Source: Bacteroidales bacterium UBA4333
GTDB taxonomy: Bacteria; Bacteroidota; Bacteroidia; Bacteroidales; Paludibacteraceae
Length of the DNA stretch: 64,000 nt
Reading direction: 5' to 3'
Assembly: GCA_002394335.1 (NCBI GenBank)
Contig: DGTP01000003.1
Span: forward strand, 159,068 to 223,067
Under the pieces are notes generated by a model. The model was not told the origin of the DNA. It ran no database searches and worked only from the letters and a program-made list of their open reading frames with translations. The translations under genes were made by a program, and so were the position numbers. Below are positions 32,450 to 41,673 of this stretch, piece by piece (positions within the stretch are counted from its first letter, which is position 1; every line of letters begins with the position of its first letter).

Positions 32450-34015
32450 ATGGGTTATAAGCGGTTATTCATAGTATTGGCAGCGGTTCTGTCAGCGCAC
32501 GCGGCAACAGGTCAGAAGCTGATTCGTCTGGTTCACTCAGACAGTCTGAGTTATGACCAAGAGCTGCTCGGGGATGTGAAGATCCTGCGGGGCAATGTGG
32601 TGTTCAAACACGAGGACGCCCTACTGTACTGTGACAGCGCCTATTTCTATGAACCGACAAACTCGTTAGACGCTTTCGGCCGGGTGCGGATGCTACAGGG
32701 GGACAGTATTTTCGTGTATGGCGAGAAGCTGTTCTACAACGGCAACACGCGCATCGCGGAGTTGCGGTACAACGTGAGGATGATACACCAGTCGTACACG
32801 ATGACGCAGTTAGCCGCCGACAGTGTCATCTATGACCGGAACAGGGGTGTGGCGTATTTCAACCAAGGCGGCGTGATCCGGGACGAGATCAACACCCTGC
32901 GGGCGACGCGCGGCGAGTACACGCCGAACAGCCACCAGTCGGTGTTCTACGACAACATCCACCTGACGCATCCGAAGTTCACGTTAGAGGCCGACACGCT
33001 GCATTACAACACGAGCAGCCACATTGCCGAGTTACAGGGACCGACGAATATCGACTACGAAGAAGAGACACATATCTATAGTACGCGCGGGTGGTACAAC
33101 ACCCAGACGGAGCAGTCGATGCTGTTAGACCGGTCGATCGTGACGCACCAGACGGGTCAGACGATGACGAGCGACACGATCTTCTACGACAAGCGTAACA
33201 AGTTCGGGCGGCTTTTCGGGCATATGCACCTGACGGACTCTGCTCAGCAGAAGACGCTCTACGGGGGGTACGGCGAGATGTGGGAGAAAGACAAGCGGGG
33301 TTATGCGACGAAGAAAGCACTGATGGTGGACTGGTCGGACTCGATCTGGACCTACATGCACGGGGACACGCTCCGGACGGAGGACATTCCGTACATGGAC
33401 ACTGTAACCAATTGGGTGCGAGGCTATCGCCATGTGCGCATCTACCGGTCGGACGCCCAAGCCGTATGCGACTCGCTGAGCTGGCTGGACGCGGACAGCG
33501 TGTTGCGGCTGTATTACGACCCTGTGAGCTGGCATGAGAACACGCAGTTCTCCGCCGACAGTGTGCAGATCTACGTAGAGAAAGGCAGTGTAGCGAGGAT
33601 ATGCGGGCAAGGCAACACCTTGGCGGTGCAACACGAGATAAAAGACTATTACAACCAATGCGGCGGCAAAGAGATGACCGCGTATATAGAGGATGACACC
33701 TTGCGGCGGGTAGATGTGAATGCGAACGCGCAGACGATCTTCTTCCCGAAAGAGGACGACGGGACATATGTGGGAATGAATGTGACGGAGTCGAACTTCA
33801 TCAAGGTGTTTTTCAAGAATCAGGACGTGGACCACTCGGTGTTCACGAGCGAGTCGAAGTGCACCCTCTACCCGATGGACAAGATCCCCGGCGGGAAAGA
33901 CAGGCTGTCGTCGTTCTTCTGGGCGACCGAAGAGCGTCCGCGCAAGCCGGGAGCGGTGCTGAAACACCCGAAACGGACCAAGAGGCCGGTAGGGACGGTG
34001 AGTGCGGCGGAATAA
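32450..34015 (+). CDS. LptA/OstA-like LPS transport protein
   Basis: 521 aa. Signal peptide, then tandem OstA-type beta-jellyroll repeats (HEDALLYCDSAYFYEPTNSL, LQGDSIFVYGEKLFYNG, TRNRGVAYF-like turns). The pattern continues through the first 300 residues with repeated Asp-Ser-x-x-(Phe/Tyr) strands. It probably forms part of the periplasmic LPS bridge. It begins 3 nt after the SurA-like stop; both feed outer-membrane biogenesis. Confidence 0.85.
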   Translation: MGYKRLFIVLAAVLSAHAATGQKLIRLVHSDSLSYDQELLGDVKILRGNVVFKHEDALLYCDSAYFYEPTNSLDAFGRVRMLQGDSIFVYGEKLFYNGNTRIAELRYNVRMIHQSYTMTQLAADSVIYDRNRGVAYFNQGGVIRDEINTLRATRGEYTPNSHQSVFYDNIHLTHPKFTLEADTLHYNTSSHIAELQGPTNIDYEEETHIYSTRGWYNTQTEQSMLLDRSIVTHQTGQTMTSDTIFYDKRNKFGRLFGHMHLTDSAQQKTLYGGYGEMWEKDKRGYATKKALMVDWSDSIWTYMHGDTLRTEDIPYMDTVTNWVRGYRHVRIYRSDAQAVCDSLSWLDADSVLRLYYDPVSWHENTQFSADSVQIYVEKGSVARICGQGNTLAVQHEIKDYYNQCGGKEMTAYIEDDTLRRVDVNANAQTIFFPKEDDGTYVGMNVTESNFIKVFFKNQDVDHSVFTSESKCTLYPMDKIPGGKDRLSSFFWATEERPRKPGAVLKHPKRTKRPVGTVSAAE

Positions 34016-34025
34016 AAGGGGAAAG

Positions 34026-34135
34026 GGGGTTGTCCCAATGATGGGACAAAAGTGAATGATGAAAACTGAAAAGATAAAAGGGGTTGTCCCAATGATGGGA
34101 CAAAAGTGGATGATGAAAACTGAAAGGTGAAAAAT
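34026..34135 (+). repeat. 54-bp tandem duplication carrying a hairpin
   Basis: Two copies with a 54-bp period; each holds a perfect 8-bp stem TTGTCCCA/TGGGACAA over a 4-nt loop (34030 and 34084). It lies just upstream of the OMP gene at 34138 and could act on translation or RNA stability inside the operon. Confidence 0.8.
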
Positions 34136-34137
34136 AT

Positions 34138-34872
34138 ATGAAACGTTTATTATTGACTATTAGTTTATGTGCGATGGTGATCGGTGCGATGGCTGCCGAT
34201 CTGCCAAAGCAGGGATTCGGATTCCAGATCGGTTATGCCCAACCGACCCTCCGGCTGAACTCTCCAGAGGTAATGTATCCGAAAGATTCGTTAGTGAACA
34301 CGGTACAGCTGCACGGCTTGAAAGTCGGCGTGGTTTACGACGGCAGTTTTGCATTGGGTTTTGGTACGTCGATCGGTATCAACTACACTTTTGCCACCAA
34401 GACGACAGGCTGGCAACCCGCCAGTTCGTTCAGCCGCTACCCGGAGACCCGCAGTTCGCTGATGTACCACCAGGTGGAGGCATTTGTGGACTGGCAGTAC
34501 AAGTTCGAGATTGCCAAAGAGACCTATCTGATGTTGTACACGGGTCCGACGATCCAATGCGGTATCGGTCTGACAGAGAAACATGAGACACGGATAGATC
34601 TGAGTAACCTGAACATGTCCACCAAAGAAGACCGCTACACGAGCGACGATCCGAACAGCGTGCTGCGGAGGATCAATGTGACCTGGGGTGTAGGTGCGGG
34701 ATTCCAATACAAGCGCTATTTCCTGCGTGGCGGCTATGATTTCGGACTGATCAATCCGTACAAGAACCCGCAGTTCACGAACGTGATTACGGGTGCAAGC
34801 ATGGACCGTAACACCCGCGGAAGACTGGATCAGTGGGAGATCAAAGTAGGTATGTATCTGTGGTATAGATGA
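34138..34872 (+). CDS. Outer-membrane beta-barrel protein
   Basis: 244 aa. Signal peptide (MKRLLLTISLCAMVIGAMA), then eight or so amphipathic strands ending in an aromatic/charged strand (WEIKVGMYLWYR). Related to the OMP at 40339: both have LYTGP or FYAGP in mid-protein, then VGAGFQYKRYFLRGGYDFGL or VGGGFEWDRYRIQAGYDFGL. It fits the broad outer-membrane barrel domain 2 group; no function can be read. It overlaps dnaG by 4 nt. Confidence 0.75.
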   Translation: MKRLLLTISLCAMVIGAMAADLPKQGFGFQIGYAQPTLRLNSPEVMYPKDSLVNTVQLHGLKVGVVYDGSFALGFGTSIGINYTFATKTTGWQPASSFSRYPETRSSLMYHQVEAFVDWQYKFEIAKETYLMLYTGPTIQCGIGLTEKHETRIDLSNLNMSTKEDRYTSDDPNSVLRRINVTWGVGAGFQYKRYFLRGGYDFGLINPYKNPQFTNVITGASMDRNTRGRLDQWEIKVGMYLWYR

Positions 34873-36878
34873 TTCCACGCGAGACCATCGACAGGATTTA
34901 CGAAGCCGCGAAGATAGAAGATATCGTGAGCGACTATGTCAAGTTGAGCCGCAGAGGCGCCAACTTGATAGGCTTGTGCCCGTTTCACAATGAGAAGACG
35001 GGTTCTTTTACGGTGAGTCCGTCGAAAGGCATATACAAATGTTTCGGTTGCGGTGCGAGCGGTCATGCCGTCAAGTTTGTGCAAGAGATAGAGCAATGCT
35101 CTTATTCGGACGCGCTGAAACAGGTGGCGAAGAGATACCATATCGAGATAGAAGAGAGGCCGTTGACTCCCGAAGAGCAACAGAAACAGGACAACCGCGA
35201 GTCGATGTTCGTGGTGAACGACTATGCCAACCGCTGGTTTCAGAAGCAGTTATGGGAGAGTGAAGAGGGGAAAGCTATCGGTTTGGGCTATTTCCGCGAG
35301 CGCGGACTGCGGGACGATATTATCCACAAGTTCCAGTTAGGCTACTCGCCGGAGAGGGGCAATCCGCTGGCTCAAGAGCTGTTGAAGCAGGGTTACAAAG
35401 AGGAGTTTATCGTCAATGATGTAGAAAGCAAGATCGGCACGGGTCTATGCGGCCGCAGCCAAGGTGACGGGCGGTTGTATGACCGTTTCCGCGACCGTGT
35501 GATCTTCCCGATACATTCGGTAAGCGGCAAGACGGTGGGTTTTGCCGGACGAATACTAAAAAAGAAAGAGAACGTAGGCAAGTATGTCAATTCGCCGGAC
35601 TCCATCATCTATTCGAAGACGCGCGAGTTGTACGGTATCTTCATAGCGAAGCAAGCCATCTCCCGTGCCGACAGGTGCTATCTGGTGGAGGGTCAGATGG
35701 ATGTAATCTCGATGCACCAGGCGGGAATAGAGAACGTGGTGGCGAGTGGCGGAACGGCATTGACGAAGCCCCAGATACTTCTGATCAAGCGGTTCACATC
35801 GAATATCACGGTACTATATGACGGCGATGCGGCAGGTATCCATGCGGCGCTGAGGGGTATAGACATGTTTTTGGCAGAGGGGTTCCACGTGGAGGTGGTA
35901 CTACTGCCTGACGGCGAGGATCCCGACAGCTATGCACGCAGCCATAACGCCTCGGATTTTATAGAATACATAGAGTCGCACAAGACTGATTTTATCCGTT
36001 TCAAGGCAGATCTGCTGAACAGCAAAGCGGCTAATGATCCGCAGTCGCGTGCGAACCTGATCAAAGATATCACGCAGTCGATAGCACAGATTCCGGACAG
36101 AATCACACGTCAGGTGTATATCAACGACACCTCCGCGAGAATGCATATCAGGGAGATTCTGCTGCAAGACGAAGTGCTGAAATTGCGCCGAGAGATGTAC
36201 AGCAAGCCCCAACCCGGCACGGAGGCGAATGTCCAAGCAGGGCAGACAGAAACAACAGAAGCTGCGGAAGAAACAGTGGAGGCTGTAGCCGCCGAAGAGC
36301 CCAAGAACAAGGCTCTGGAGAAGACATACAGAAATCTGCTGCAAGTGATTATCCGCTACGGTGAGAGGCCGTTATACCAGATGCCGGACGGCAGTATATG
36401 TTCGGTGGGCGAGTATATCCTGAGGGAGATGGAGAACGACCGGGTGGCACCTCCGACGGCAGTGTACGGGCGAGTGACAGAAGAATACAAAGCGCATTGG
36501 AAGGATGAAGGCTTTGTGCCGGCTAACTACTTCAAATTCCACCCGGACGGCGAGATCAGCAGTCTGGCGATAGACCTGATAGCCGACAAATACCAGTTGA
36601 GTTCAATATACAGCAAACAGGCCGTGTCGGAAAACGTGAAGCGCGAAGTGAAAGCAGCGAGCGACGAGGACAACCTGCCCGCTTTGGTTACGCAGCTGCT
36701 GTTAGAGATGAAACTGGCGCTGGTGGACCAGCGGATAGAGGAGATGGCAGCCGCCATCAAAGCGGCGCAAGCATCCGACGACTGGGAGAAACAGAAAATG
36801 TTGCTCTTGGAGCAACCAAAACTATTAGAAATACGTAATCAGATCTGTCGCCAATTGGGACAGCGAGTGATCATATAA
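34869..36878 (+). CDS. dnaG: DNA primase
   Basis: 669 aa. It makes RNA primers for replication. Zinc site Cys37, His40, Cys58, Cys61 (LCPFHNEKTGSF, YKCFGCGASGHA); RNA polymerase domain with the TOPRIM motifs YLVEGQMDVISMHQAG and LYDGDAAGIHA; catalytic-core end near LLPDGEDPDSYAR. A Glu/Thr-rich linker (about 450-480) precedes the C-terminal helicase-binding domain. Translation is probably coupled to the OMP before it (ATGA) and to the radical SAM gene after it (TAATG). Confidence 0.97.
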   Translation: MIPRETIDRIYEAAKIEDIVSDYVKLSRRGANLIGLCPFHNEKTGSFTVSPSKGIYKCFGCGASGHAVKFVQEIEQCSYSDALKQVAKRYHIEIEERPLTPEEQQKQDNRESMFVVNDYANRWFQKQLWESEEGKAIGLGYFRERGLRDDIIHKFQLGYSPERGNPLAQELLKQGYKEEFIVNDVESKIGTGLCGRSQGDGRLYDRFRDRVIFPIHSVSGKTVGFAGRILKKKENVGKYVNSPDSIIYSKTRELYGIFIAKQAISRADRCYLVEGQMDVISMHQAGIENVVASGGTALTKPQILLIKRFTSNITVLYDGDAAGIHAALRGIDMFLAEGFHVEVVLLPDGEDPDSYARSHNASDFIEYIESHKTDFIRFKADLLNSKAANDPQSRANLIKDITQSIAQIPDRITRQVYINDTSARMHIREILLQDEVLKLRREMYSKPQPGTEANVQAGQTETTEAAEETVEAVAAEEPKNKALEKTYRNLLQVIIRYGERPLYQMPDGSICSVGEYILREMENDRVAPPTAVYGRVTEEYKAHWKDEGFVPANYFKFHPDGEISSLAIDLIADKYQLSSIYSKQAVSENVKREVKAASDEDNLPALVTQLLLEMKLALVDQRIEEMAAAIKAAQASDDWEKQKMLLLEQPKLLEIRNQICRQLGQRVII

Positions 36879-37645
36879 TGCTATTCAATCAAATTGCATA
36901 CGGAACGATCCATTCACGGCGCTTAGGCACCAGTTTGGGAATGGAGATCATGCCCTTAGAGCATAAGTTATGCACGTTCAACTGCGTCTATTGCGAATGC
37001 GGCTGGAACGAGAAGGTGCAACATCCTGTACTGCCCACCCGTCAAGAAGTGCACGATGCACTGGAGGCAAAGCTGCAGGAGATCAAAGCGAATAATGAGC
37101 CCTTGGATGTGATCACGTTCTCCGGAAACGGGGAGCCGACCCTGCATCCGGAATTCAAGGCTATCATCGCGGACACGTGTGCCTTGCGCGACCGATACTG
37201 TCCTGAGGTGAAGGTGTCAGTGCTGTCCAACTCCACACAGTTGGGGCGCGCAGATGTAGTGGAGGCACTACGGATGTGCGACAAGCGAATCCTGAAACTG
37301 GATGCCGCCACGGACACCATGATGCGGAGGATAGACCAGCCGGTGAACGAGGGTCTGGATGTAGAAACCATCATCGGATGGCTGGAGCAGTTTGAAGGCG
37401 ATTTCATCCTACAGACGTGTTTTCTGAGAGGCGAACACAACGGGGAGAGGATAGACAATACGACCGAAGAGGAGCTGAACGCCTGGTATCAAGCGGTGGA
37501 GAGGCTTCATCCCAAGCAGATTATGATCTACGTGATAGACAGGAAGACACCGGAAGAGAGTCTGGAGAAGATTGCGCCGGAGACGATGCACGCCATCGCC
37601 CAACCGCTGAAAGAGAAAGGGTATGAGGTGATTGTATCATGCTGA
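36878..37645 (+). CDS. Radical SAM protein
   Basis: 255 aa. The [4Fe-4S] motif is Cys32-Cys36-Cys39 (KLCTFNCVYCECGW); FSGNGEPTLHPEF is the usual SAM-contacting GEPT motif. It resembles the small radical SAM group annotated near wyosine-base enzymes, but the substrate is unknown. Translation is coupled to dnaG (TAATG) and it overlaps the next gene by 7 nt. Confidence 0.85.
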   Translation: MLFNQIAYGTIHSRRLGTSLGMEIMPLEHKLCTFNCVYCECGWNEKVQHPVLPTRQEVHDALEAKLQEIKANNEPLDVITFSGNGEPTLHPEFKAIIADTCALRDRYCPEVKVSVLSNSTQLGRADVVEALRMCDKRILKLDAATDTMMRRIDQPVNEGLDVETIIGWLEQFEGDFILQTCFLRGEHNGERIDNTTEEELNAWYQAVERLHPKQIMIYVIDRKTPEESLEKIAPETMHAIAQPLKEKGYEVIVSC

Positions 37646-38601
37646 TTTTAGTAGCACCATTGAACTGGGGATTGGGGCATGCGTCCCGCTGTATTCCGCT
37701 GATACAGAGGTTTCTGGATGAAGGGAACGAAGTGATCATCGGCGGAGACGGAGAGAGTCTGTTACTACTGAGAAAGCATTTTCCGCAGTTGAGAGTGTTA
37801 CCGCTGGCACCGCTGCAACTGCAATACAGCAAAGGCAAGAGCCAAGTGGGTGCAATGCTCCGCAGTATGCCCAAGCTGATAAAGAGTGCGATACAGGATC
37901 ATTATATCCTGAAGAACTGCCTGCGCACGACGCACATTGACAAGATTGTATCCGATAACCGTTTCGGATTATATCATGCGGGAGTGCATTGCGTGTATAT
38001 CACGCACCAAGTGCATATCCGTCTGCCGAAAGGCTGGCGGTGGGCAGAGAAGATTGCCGACGCCCTACACGCGCGCGTATATAATAGGTATAATGAACTT
38101 TGGATTCCAGACCGGAAGGACGAGGCACAGAGTCTGGGCGGCGCATTGAGCCATCCGGCACCCGGAACGATAGAAACGCATTATATAGGTCCGTTGAGCC
38201 GGTTTGAGCGTCCGCTGAAGGAGGCAAAGACTGACTGGAAAGCGGATGTAGCGGCAGTGCTGAGCGGATTAGAACCGCAACGGAGTATGATAGAAAAGGA
38301 GATTATCGCCCGATACAAGGGCAAAGAAGAAGAGGTGGTGATTGTCCAAGGGAAAGCAGGTGCGCCAAAGACCCGTATCCGCCACGGGAACATCACCCTT
38401 GTGCCGCATTTGGGAGACGAGGAGTTGGCAGGCTTGCTGAAAGGAGCCAGAACCATCATCGCCCGCTCCGGATACTCGACCATAATGGATCTGGATACAT
38501 TAGGATTATTAGAAAAGTCTGAGCTGGTCCCCACCCCGGGGCAACCGGAACAGGAATATTTATTAACATTCTTAAAACAAACAAAACAAAAAACATTATG
38601 A
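37639..38601 (+). CDS. Glycosyltransferase, MurG-like GT-B fold
   Basis: 320 aa. N-terminal APLNWGLGHASRCIPLIQRF is the Gly-rich acceptor-side loop of the MurG/GT28-like group; the C-terminal domain has PHLGDEELAGLLKGARTIIARSGYSTIMDL with the donor-binding SGYST turn. Donor and acceptor are unknown; a cell-envelope glycolipid is plausible given the operon. It overlaps the next gene by 4 nt. Confidence 0.8.
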   Translation: MLILVAPLNWGLGHASRCIPLIQRFLDEGNEVIIGGDGESLLLLRKHFPQLRVLPLAPLQLQYSKGKSQVGAMLRSMPKLIKSAIQDHYILKNCLRTTHIDKIVSDNRFGLYHAGVHCVYITHQVHIRLPKGWRWAEKIADALHARVYNRYNELWIPDRKDEAQSLGGALSHPAPGTIETHYIGPLSRFERPLKEAKTDWKADVAAVLSGLEPQRSMIEKEIIARYKGKEEEVVIVQGKAGAPKTRIRHGNITLVPHLGDEELAGLLKGARTIIARSGYSTIMDLDTLGLLEKSELVPTPGQPEQEYLLTFLKQTKQKTL

Positions 38602-39128
38602 AAAAGATTTTTTCTCTGATGCTCGTAGCTATGTTGAGCTTGAGCGCCATGGCAGGAAGCCATGAGATTGGTGGTGTAGTCGGAGGCATGAACGGTCTCA
38701 GCTACAAGTACTGGATGGGTAACAACCTGGCTATCCAGGCTGATCTGGCAGTAGGTTTGTCAACCGTTGCCGGCGGTACGTATTACCAAGGTTCGAACTT
38801 AGGAAACGGCTCATGGAGCATCTATGATTTCACTATCAATCCTAACTTGGTTTACAACTTCAATCTGCCTGCAAACTTCTATCTGTATGCCGGTGGTGGT
38901 TGCAACTTCGGTTTGATGAGCGACCTCAACAACACCAATCCCAACGGTGTAGCAGGAAAATTCGGCATCAACGCCATGGTCGGTACCGAGTACAAGTTCA
39001 ACGGTGTACCTCTGGCACTGGCGTTTGACTTCCGTCCGGGTTACGGTCTCGGTTTCACAACTGCCGATGCTCCTCACGCGAGCTTCTTCGACTGGAAATT
39101 GGCATTCGCAGTACGTTACTGCCTGTAA
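38598..39128 (+). CDS. Small outer-membrane beta-barrel protein
   Basis: 176 aa. Signal peptide (MKKIFSLMLVAMLSLSAMA), then Gly/Asn/aromatic-rich strands (GVVGGMNGLSYKYWMGNNLA, FYLYAGGGCNFGLMSD) and a final strand ending in AVRYCL. It looks like a small porin-fold protein; no function can be assigned. The codon use (AAC, GGT, CTG) is unusually biased compared with the genes before it, suggesting high expression. Last gene of the operon. Confidence 0.75.
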   Translation: MKKIFSLMLVAMLSLSAMAGSHEIGGVVGGMNGLSYKYWMGNNLAIQADLAVGLSTVAGGTYYQGSNLGNGSWSIYDFTINPNLVYNFNLPANFYLYAGGGCNFGLMSDLNNTNPNGVAGKFGINAMVGTEYKFNGVPLALAFDFRPGYGLGFTTADAPHASFFDWKLAFAVRYCL

Positions 39129-39139
39129 TGCAAAAAGAA

Positions 39140-39174
39140 AATATCCTGCGTTTTGAGACGCAGGATATTTTTTA
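39140..39174. terminator. Bidirectional terminator between the envelope operon and the MalY-like gene
   Basis: AATATCCTGCGT pairs with ACGCAGGATATT; T run on the plus side and A-rich sequence before it, so it can serve both converging units. Confidence 0.88.
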
Positions 39175-39182
39175 TGCCGGAG

Positions 39183-40307
39183 TTAGAACATCCGCTTCAT
39201 TCCCTCCATCGCCAAGGCGACATTCTCCGGCGAGGTAGCGAGGTTGATTCGTACGAATCCCTCCACACCATACATCGTAGAGGGGTTGAAGAGAATATGT
39301 TGCTCATCCTGAAGCCTTTGGCAGAACGTCTCCGAACTTGTGCCTTCCGGCAGTTTGACCCAAGCGAGATAGGTTCCCTCCATCTCGGTGAGAATCAGCG
39401 GGAGGTTGTTGTCGGCAATAAATCGCCGCACAAAAGTCCAGTTGCCATAGATGAGTTCCATGAGTTCGACGATCCAATCCTCGGACTCGTTATACGCCGC
39501 TTTGAGCGAATAGACAGCGAAGGCATTGAGGTTACCCGTCTCGTTGGCATCCAGCGCCTGACGAATGCGTTCCGCCACTTCGTCATTCTCGCAATAGATA
39601 TTCGCGCACTGCAAGCCGGCGATATTGAATGCTTTGGAGGGCGAGGTGCAGACACAATAACAGTTATTCTCCGCCACGGTGGCAAAGGGGGTATAAGAGA
39701 CTCCCGGAAACGTGAACTCGCAATGGATCTCGTCAGAGACGACCAGCACGTGCTCTTGGGCACAGAGATGTGCCATCCGCTGCAGTTCTTCCCGTGTCCA
39801 GACACGCCCTGTAGGATTATGCGGGTTACAGAGGATCAGCAGTTTGACGTTTTTGATTTTTGCCTCAAAGTCCTGCCAATCGACCTCGTAATGGTGGTTG
39901 ACATAGCGCAGAGGCGACTCCACCAGTTCGCAGCCGGCATTAGTGAGAGTTCTAAAAAAGCAATTATACGCAGGCGTGTGCATGAGCACTTTTTCGCCGG
40001 GTTTGGTCATTGCACGTAAAATAGCCGCCACCGCCGGCACGACACCAATTGTGGGGATAAGACATTCTTTTCTGATATTCGTCCAACCGTGCCTTCTGCC
40101 AAACCAAGAAACCACCGCCTCATAATACGAGTCGGGCACAGAAGCATAACCAAAGACGCCATGGTTGAGCCGGTTTTGAAGCGCTTTGAGAATAGCCGGT
40201 GCCGCCTCAAAATCCATATCAGCGACCCATAAAGGGAGAGCGCCCTTGACGCATTCGGAATCCCATTTATAGCAATCCGAACCTCTACGATCTATGTATT
40301 TTATCAT
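39183..40307 (-). CDS. PLP-dependent C-S lyase, MalY/PatB family
   Basis: 374 aa, aminotransferase class I fold. Seen: LPLWVADMDFEAAPAI at the start, FGYASVPDSYYEAVVSWF, NPHNPTGRVWTREEL, VVSDEIHCEF, and the PLP lysine in CTSPSKAFNIAGLQCA. Enzymes of this family cleave cystathionine or cysteine-type C-S bonds; the physiological substrate here is an inference. It lies 31 bp after the OMP gene on the same strand. Confidence 0.9.
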   Translation of the reverse strand: MIKYIDRRGSDCYKWDSECVKGALPLWVADMDFEAAPAILKALQNRLNHGVFGYASVPDSYYEAVVSWFGRRHGWTNIRKECLIPTIGVVPAVAAILRAMTKPGEKVLMHTPAYNCFFRTLTNAGCELVESPLRYVNHHYEVDWQDFEAKIKNVKLLILCNPHNPTGRVWTREELQRMAHLCAQEHVLVVSDEIHCEFTFPGVSYTPFATVAENNCYCVCTSPSKAFNIAGLQCANIYCENDEVAERIRQALDANETGNLNAFAVYSLKAAYNESEDWIVELMELIYGNWTFVRRFIADNNLPLILTEMEGTYLAWVKLPEGTSSETFCQRLQDEQHILFNPSTMYGVEGFVRINLATSPENVALAMEGMKRMF

Positions 40308-40338
40308 GGTATGATGTGATGTTTAAATAATGCCGAGT

Positions 40339-41091
40339 TCAGAAACGGTAACTGAAGGAGGTGTACCATCCCCATTCCCACATATGCCGGTTGAGGTTTG
40401 CGTTATTGATGACCTGATTGTTGAGTCCGAAATCATAACCAGCCTGTATTCTATATCTATCCCACTCAAATCCCCCGCCGACGCCGAGCTGGATATTAGC
40501 ACGGATCAACTCATCCGCCATACGGTCATAAGGCTCGGTGTGTATTCCTTGCGATTGCATCCATGCGGCATTGGAGGCCGAGAGGTGGGTCTGCATGTAG
40601 TCGTTTTGAGCCAATCCGATCTGGAGTTGAGGACCGGCATAGAAAAACATCCCGAGCTGTTTCCAAAGGGGAATAGAATAGAAGCAGCGCACGGGAACGG
40701 TCAGATTGTGCTCCAGAACGCGATGATTGATGTACTCTGTCTGGGTGGACGGGGCATCCAATGACCGCCAGTGTTGCTCCTGGGTGCCATAAGCGATGGA
40801 ATAGAGGGCGCCCACCTGCATGGAAAAACGATAAGGGAGCAAGAAGGTAAAGGTAGCTCCTACGCGCGCACCATGAAGAAACATATCCGGATAGGTGAGG
40901 TTCGCACTACGCTGCTGGTTTTGGATATACCCCGCCTCAAGACGATACTCTACTGCAAAATGATACTCCTGTTGAGCGGACTGTTTACGGGTAGGATCAA
41001 AAAACGTATTATCCGCACGTTGCATATCGGACACCTGCGCCATCAAAATGGACGAACAAGCCAAAGATAAAAATACAAAAAATTTCCTCAT
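40339..41091 (-). CDS. Outer-membrane beta-barrel protein, relative of the one at 34138
   Basis: 250 aa. Signal peptide (MRKFFVFLSLACSSILMA) and a barrel-like strand pattern ending in WGWYTSFSYRF with a C-terminal Phe, the usual outer-membrane assembly signal. The central and C-terminal parts align with the 34138 protein. Function unknown. It has its own promoter at 41111-41142 and is probably co-transcribed with the MalY-like gene. Confidence 0.75.
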   Translation of the reverse strand: MRKFFVFLSLACSSILMAQVSDMQRADNTFFDPTRKQSAQQEYHFAVEYRLEAGYIQNQQRSANLTYPDMFLHGARVGATFTFLLPYRFSMQVGALYSIAYGTQEQHWRSLDAPSTQTEYINHRVLEHNLTVPVRCFYSIPLWKQLGMFFYAGPQLQIGLAQNDYMQTHLSASNAAWMQSQGIHTEPYDRMADELIRANIQLGVGGGFEWDRYRIQAGYDFGLNNQVINNANLNRHMWEWGWYTSFSYRF

Positions 41092-41110
41092 AAATGCACT
41101 TTTGGGACTG

Positions 41111-41142
41111 CAAAGATAGTCATTTTTGGCGAAATATGCAAT
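41111..41142 (-). promoter_or_regulatory. Promoter of the OMP/MalY-like pair
   Basis: On the minus strand ATTG, 20 bp, TATCTTTG. It is divergent from the tRNA-Glu promoter 35 bp away. Confidence 0.65.
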
Positions 41143-41177
41143 AATATTTAAAAAAAATGCGTTTTTTCTTCAAAAAA

Positions 41178-41209
41178 TTTGCATATTTCAACAAAAAGCA
41201 GTACTTTTG
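41178..41209 (+). promoter_or_regulatory. Promoter of tRNA-Glu and rpsT
   Basis: TTTG (41178-41181), 20 bp, TACTTTTG (41202-41209), again with TTTGCATAT. It stands 20 nt before the tRNA; no other promoter is seen before rpsT. Confidence 0.8.
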
Positions 41210-41228
41210 TACCCGCTTTCAGCGAAAA

Positions 41229-41300
41229 GGTCTATTCGTCTATCGGCTAGGACAAGAGATTTTCATTCTCTAAAGAGGGGTTCGACTCCCCTATAGACTA
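41229..41300 (+). tRNA. tRNA-Glu (anticodon TTC)
   Basis: Acceptor GGTCTAT/ATAGACT, anticodon stem AGAGA/TCTCT with loop TTTTCAT, T arm GGGG-TTCGACT-CCCC. CCA is not encoded (A73 is followed by CAA), unlike tRNA-Arg and tRNA-Pro in this window. Confidence 0.95.
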
Positions 41301-41343
41301 CAAAGATTTAATTGTATAACACTTTATAATATTAATTTAGCAC

Positions 41344-41598
41344 ATGGCTAATCATAAGTCATCTTTGAAGAGAATCCGCCAAACGGCAACCCGTAAGGCT
41401 CACAATCACTATTATGCAAAAACCGCCCGCAACGCAGTTCGCGATTTGCGCGCCACTACCGACAAAGCTGCAGCTTCAGCTGCCCTGCCTAAAGTAGCAT
41501 CGATGTTGGATAAACTTGCTAAGCGTCATATTATCCACACTAACAAAGCTGCTAACCTCAAATCGAAGTTGGCTGTTTACGTTAACAAACTTGCGTAA
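41344..41598 (+). CDS. rpsT: 30S ribosomal protein S20
   Basis: 84 aa, basic and helical: MANHKSSLKRIRQTATRKA at the start and KRHIIHTNKAANLKSKLA near the end are diagnostic. It binds 16S rRNA early in 30S assembly. It is 43 bp after tRNA-Glu, probably on the same transcript, and ends in a terminator. Confidence 0.97.
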   Translation: MANHKSSLKRIRQTATRKAHNHYYAKTARNAVRDLRATTDKAAASAALPKVASMLDKLAKRHIIHTNKAANLKSKLAVYVNKLA

Positions 41599-41620
41599 AT
41601 AGATTATTCTCTTATACACA

Positions 41621-41650
41621 TAAGGGGCTACTAACAGTAGTCCCCTTTTT
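41621..41650 (+). terminator. Terminator of rpsT
   Basis: AAGGGGCTACT pairs with AGTAGTCCCCTT (one bulge) and is followed by TTTTT. Confidence 0.85.
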
Positions 41651-41673
41651 GCGTTTCTATAGGTTAGAGGTCT

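Noticed and set aside
32979..33767. 262-aa Arg/Ser-rich minus-strand open frame opposite the LptA-like gene
   Set aside because: Composition typical of an antisense shadow, no start signal and no conserved motif.
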